A stretch of DNA of 64,000 bases from Calothrix sp. NIES-4105 (GTDB lineage Bacteria > Cyanobacteriota > Cyanobacteriia > Cyanobacteriales > Nostocaceae). Positions 62,052-64,000 of the stretch are shown here, piece after piece. The number at the start of each line of letters is the position of its first letter. The first letter of the stretch is position 1. Under the pieces are notes generated by a model. That model was not told the origin of the DNA. It saw only the letters and a list, made by a program, of their open reading frames with translations, and made no database searches. The stretch is taken from the NCBI RefSeq assembly GCF_002368415.1, contig NZ_AP018290.1:1429470-1493469 (forward strand), written 5' to 3'. The translations under genes were made by a program, and so were the position numbers.

Positions 62052-62128
62052 TTTTGTGTCCTCCATAAAGTCAGGTAACACAGGCACATGCGAGAAATAA
62101 CAGCCTAAATTTTATTACCTCACTATCT

Positions 62129-62158
62129 ATTCTAATTTATGACTTAACATACAGTCAA
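62129..62158 (-). promoter_or_regulatory. promoter with overlapping TetR-type operator
   Basis: On the minus strand TTGACT (62158-62153) and TAGAAT (62134-62129) are spaced by 18 bases and resemble a housekeeping sigma promoter. The dyad TGACTTAACATACAGTCA (62140-62157) overlaps the -35 box and spacer, as expected of a TetR operator. A degenerate copy of this stretch is at about 62337-62362 (TGAACATACAGTTAAT). Confidence 0.6.
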
Positions 62159-62189
62159 TTTAAAACCACAAGCTGCCTGTCGCTTTCGC

Positions 62190-62285
62190 TAGCTATGGTT
62201 ACGGCGTTAGCGCACAGAGGAACGAAACCCAACAATACTAAGGGTTATGTTGGGTTCCGCTTTCGCCTCCACCCAACTTACAATT
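62190..62285. repeat. dispersed GTTGGGTT/AACCCAAC repeat
   Basis: Contains AAACCCAACAATACTAAGGG, TTATGTTGGGTTCCGC and CCTCCACCCAACTTAC, which can fold back on itself. Related to the block near 1500-1590. It lies between two copies of the TetR-operator-like sequence, so it may have been inserted there. Confidence 0.5.
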
Positions 62286-62469
62286 ATCCAAAACCTACGC
62301 AGTATTGGTATCGGTGCCATTGCTATTTAATGAAGTTTATGGCTGAACATACAGTTAATATAAAATTGATTAATTGATTTTGGACATCTAACCAACACCT
62401 ACGATTGAACAACCATGCTGCCAACTATATATTCTCGCTTGATATTAGAATAATTGTTGCGATGATTCT

Positions 62470-62748
62470 TTATATTTGGCGATGTACGGTTACTCGTTTC
62501 TGAGGATTTTGTTTTTTAACCCAAGTAATAAATTTATGCATTCGTGGTTCACTTTTCAACGCTTCAACCGTATTTAGTTCTTTTGCCAGAACTTTATTAT
62601 CAAACAGAGCATGAATCTGACGATGACAAGCTGAACAAATATCAATTGTCGAGCTTGTTTCTAGCTTCTTGCGTTTGGTATATTGTCTGGGAATCAAATG
62701 ATGGAGAGTAAGGTCTTCCATCTCTCGTTCACATAATTCACATTTCAT
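62470..62748 (-). CDS. HNH endonuclease domain protein
   Basis: The 92-residue protein has zinc ligands CELC (3-6) and CSAC (38-41), the HNH core LTLHHLIPRQ (His16-His17) and CHRQIHALFDN (His46 and Asn51). This is a compact HNH nuclease of the type found alone, near phage and restriction genes, and in mobile elements. It stops at 62470 and its 5' end points to the inverted-repeat element at 62791. No partner methylase is next to it, so it could be free-standing, mobile or defence-linked. Confidence 0.82.
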   Translation of the reverse strand: MKCELCEREMEDLTLHHLIPRQYTKRKKLETSSTIDICSACHRQIHALFDNKVLAKELNTVEALKSEPRMHKFITWVKKQNPQKRVTVHRQI

Positions 62749-62790
62749 GCTTATTTTAGAAGTAGTCTTTATATAGTTATCTGGCTCTTC

Positions 62791-62968
62791 CGTACATAGC
62801 GTGCTAAATCTGTTGATAAATTAGCTTTAAACCCATGCTATGCTTATCTTACAGCTATTGTTACCTTTATAAATATAAAATTAATTAAATTTAAACTATA
62901 AGTGCCTGTGAGCCTTGATTATAAAGGAAAATTCTCGATTTAAATTAAAATTTAGCACGCTATGTACG
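62791..62968. mobile_element. 178-bp inverted-repeat element next to a truncated gene
   Basis: CGTACATAGCGTGCTAAAT at 62791-62809 is perfectly complementary to 62950-62968. Both ends extend outward by eight more bases with two mismatches (GGCTCTTC versus GGTTCTTT). The interior is AT-rich and non-coding. It resembles a MITE and lies where the glycosyltransferase gene has lost its 5' half. Confidence 0.6.
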
Positions 62969-63622
62969 AAAGAACCCTTAATCTTAGCCTTATTTTCATC
63001 AGTAGTGGGTACTCCTCAACCAGACTGGCCGCCAAATGTTGTGACTACTGGCTTTACTTTTTACGATGGCAATACGGAACAACCAATTAATCCAGAACTT
63101 CAAACTTTTCTAGATTCCGGCGCCCCACCTTTAGTATTTACCTTGGGTACGTCAGGTGTGAATGCTGCTGGTAATTTTTATACCGAAAGCGCGCGGGCAG
63201 CCATAAAACTAAATCGTCGTGCTGTCTTACTAATAGGTAAAAATCCTCTACCCGAAAACCTACCAGATAGCATTTTTGTCTGCGACTATGCACCTTATTC
63301 GGCAATTTTTCTGCGTGCTTGTGCAATTGTTCATCAAGGTGGCATTGGTACCACTTCTCAAGCTTTGCGAGCAGGGCGCCCAATGTTAGTAATGCCTTAT
63401 AATAACGACCAACCCGATAATGCTGCTCGCTTAGAGCGTTTAGGTGTTTCTCGAACGATTCCGCGCAATCAGTACAAGTCTTCGCGCGTTGTTAAAGAAC
63501 TCCTTATTTTATTAGAAGATAAACGCTACAGTGCAAACGCGGCAGAAGTTAGGCAACTTGTCCAGGCAGAAGATGGTATAAATGTGGCATGTGACGCCAT
63601 TGAAAAACTGCTAACAAATTGA
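62915..63622 (+). pseudogene. glycosyltransferase, N-terminal half missing
   Basis: From about 62975 the frame reads as the C-terminal half of a GT1-type (UDP-glycosyltransferase/MGT) enzyme: PQPDWPPNVVTTGF, VFTLGTSGVNAAGN, FVCDYAPYSAIFLRACAIVH and HQGGIGTTSQALRAGRPMLV (nucleotide-sugar binding), then MPYNNDQPDNAARLERLGVS. The family is about 400-430 residues; here only about 215 remain. The residues before KEPLILAL are encoded by the inverted-repeat element, and only a TTG at 62915 opens the frame. It is therefore almost certainly non-functional. Its original donor/acceptor is unknown. Confidence 0.82.
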
Positions 63623-63645
63623 ACCAATGGTCAGCGCTCAATTAT

Positions 63646-64000
63646 ATGTTTACTCGATTCATTTTGTTTCTTCTAGTCGCGCTCGGTGGAGCAGGTCTTA
63701 CTGTTCAGACGGTTTGGAACGCGCGCTTGCGAGTGTCAACTGGTTCTCCGGTTCTCACAACTATTATTTCGGTTTGCTTAACTCTGGTTTCATTAGCTTT
63801 GTTATGGGTTAGCGGCGCCACACCCCGTGGTACTATTCCAGCATTTAATTCTCTTCCCCATTGGGCTTGGTTCGGTGGTGTCTTTGCTGCTTATTATCTT
63901 GTTGCATCTCTAATCGCAATTCCAAAACTAGGCGCCGCAGTAGTTTTTTCTTTAGTGATTACCGGACAGATGATTGCAGCAATTATCTTAGATTCGACTG
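63646..64000 (+). CDS. YdcZ/DUF606-type DMT transporter (C-terminus beyond right edge)
   Basis: The protein begins at ATG 63646 (MFTRFILFLLVALGGAGLTV) and continues past the right edge, with 118 codons seen. It has at least four hydrophobic helices: FILFLLVALGGAGLTVQ, VLTTIISVCLTLVSLALLWV, WAWFGGVFAAYYLVASLIAI and AAVVFSLVITGQMIAAIIL. The G-A-x-x-x-x-Q-x-x-x-N-A-x-L opening and the GAAxVFSLVITGQMI region fit the small YdcZ family of the drug/metabolite transporter clan. Substrate is unknown. A 23-base gap separates it from the truncated glycosyltransferase. Confidence 0.82.
   Translation, partial: MFTRFILFLLVALGGAGLTVQTVWNARLRVSTGSPVLTTIISVCLTLVSLALLWVSGATPRGTIPAFNSLPHWAWFGGVFAAYYLVASLIAIPKLGAAVVFSLVITGQMIAAIILDST

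Noticed and set aside
1-64000. CRISPR array, tRNA or rRNA genes
   Set aside because: No regularly spaced repeats with unique spacers, no tRNA cloverleaf with T-arm motif and no rRNA-like sequence was noticed while reading both strands; a dedicated scan was not possible.

Overview
The window looks like chromosomal DNA of a filamentous, heterocyst-type (Nostocales-like) cyanobacterium. The signs are two helical carotenoid protein genes (orange carotenoid protein N-domain family), a DUF4327 gene, a Slr1339-family salt-stress gene, a giant DUF2157-type membrane protein, PAS hybrid histidine kinases, PatA/PatG-like cyanobactin-maturation domains, heptanucleotide tandem repeats and many dispersed palindromes. 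The genus cannot be fixed from sequence alone. The canonical cyanobacterial palindrome GCGATCGC was not seen; instead GGCGCC occurs about 95 times by eye (roughly once per 660 bases) in AT-rich DNA. No rRNA, tRNA or CRISPR array was seen.

Layout. 1-6.4 kb: secreted serine protease (cut by the left edge), a c-di-AMP (ydaO-type) riboswitch leading a universal-stress-protein gene, an M16 peptidase, a membrane-anchored helical protein and a HEAT-type protein. 6.4-14.9 kb: a DUF1778/GNAT toxin-antitoxin pair whose toxin is frameshifted, then two tandemly duplicated 1.16-kilo-residue membrane NACHT NTPases, candidate defence proteins. 15-34 kb: housekeeping and signalling genes (small membrane protein, SDR, DUF2157 giant, Rpn-like nuclease, spore-photoproduct-lyase-like radical SAM protein, cytochrome b561-like protein, hybrid kinase, diguanylate cyclase, two HCP paralogues, HxlR regulator). 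34-48 kb: amino-acid permease, lipoprotein methyltransferase, alpha/beta hydrolase, hybrid kinase, nucleoside transporter, dynamin/Era-like GTPase, a broken gamma-glutamyltransferase, a MazEF-type pair, cupin and threonine aldolase.

48.2-60.7 kb is the most unusual part. Three paralogous LuxR-type regulators are read leftward. They are interleaved with a rightward series: a stand-alone subtilisin-like (S8) peptidase, a separate PatA/PatG C-terminal-type protein, and two small peptides with the same first 13 residues but unrelated six-cysteine C-termini. After these come a LamG-like protein, a 599-residue protein and several secreted proteins. Two of the three regulators have the same 38-bp intergenic element on their divergent side, and a relic of the PatG-like gene lies between the first two regulators. 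This reads as an uncharacterised RiPP-like locus that expanded by segmental duplication. No YcaO, LanM or radical SAM modification enzyme was seen next to it.

60.7-64 kb: a hydrolase-TetR operon with a visible promoter/operator, an HNH nuclease, a glycosyltransferase lacking its N-terminal half beside a 178-bp inverted-repeat element, and the start of a YdcZ-type transporter cut by the right edge.
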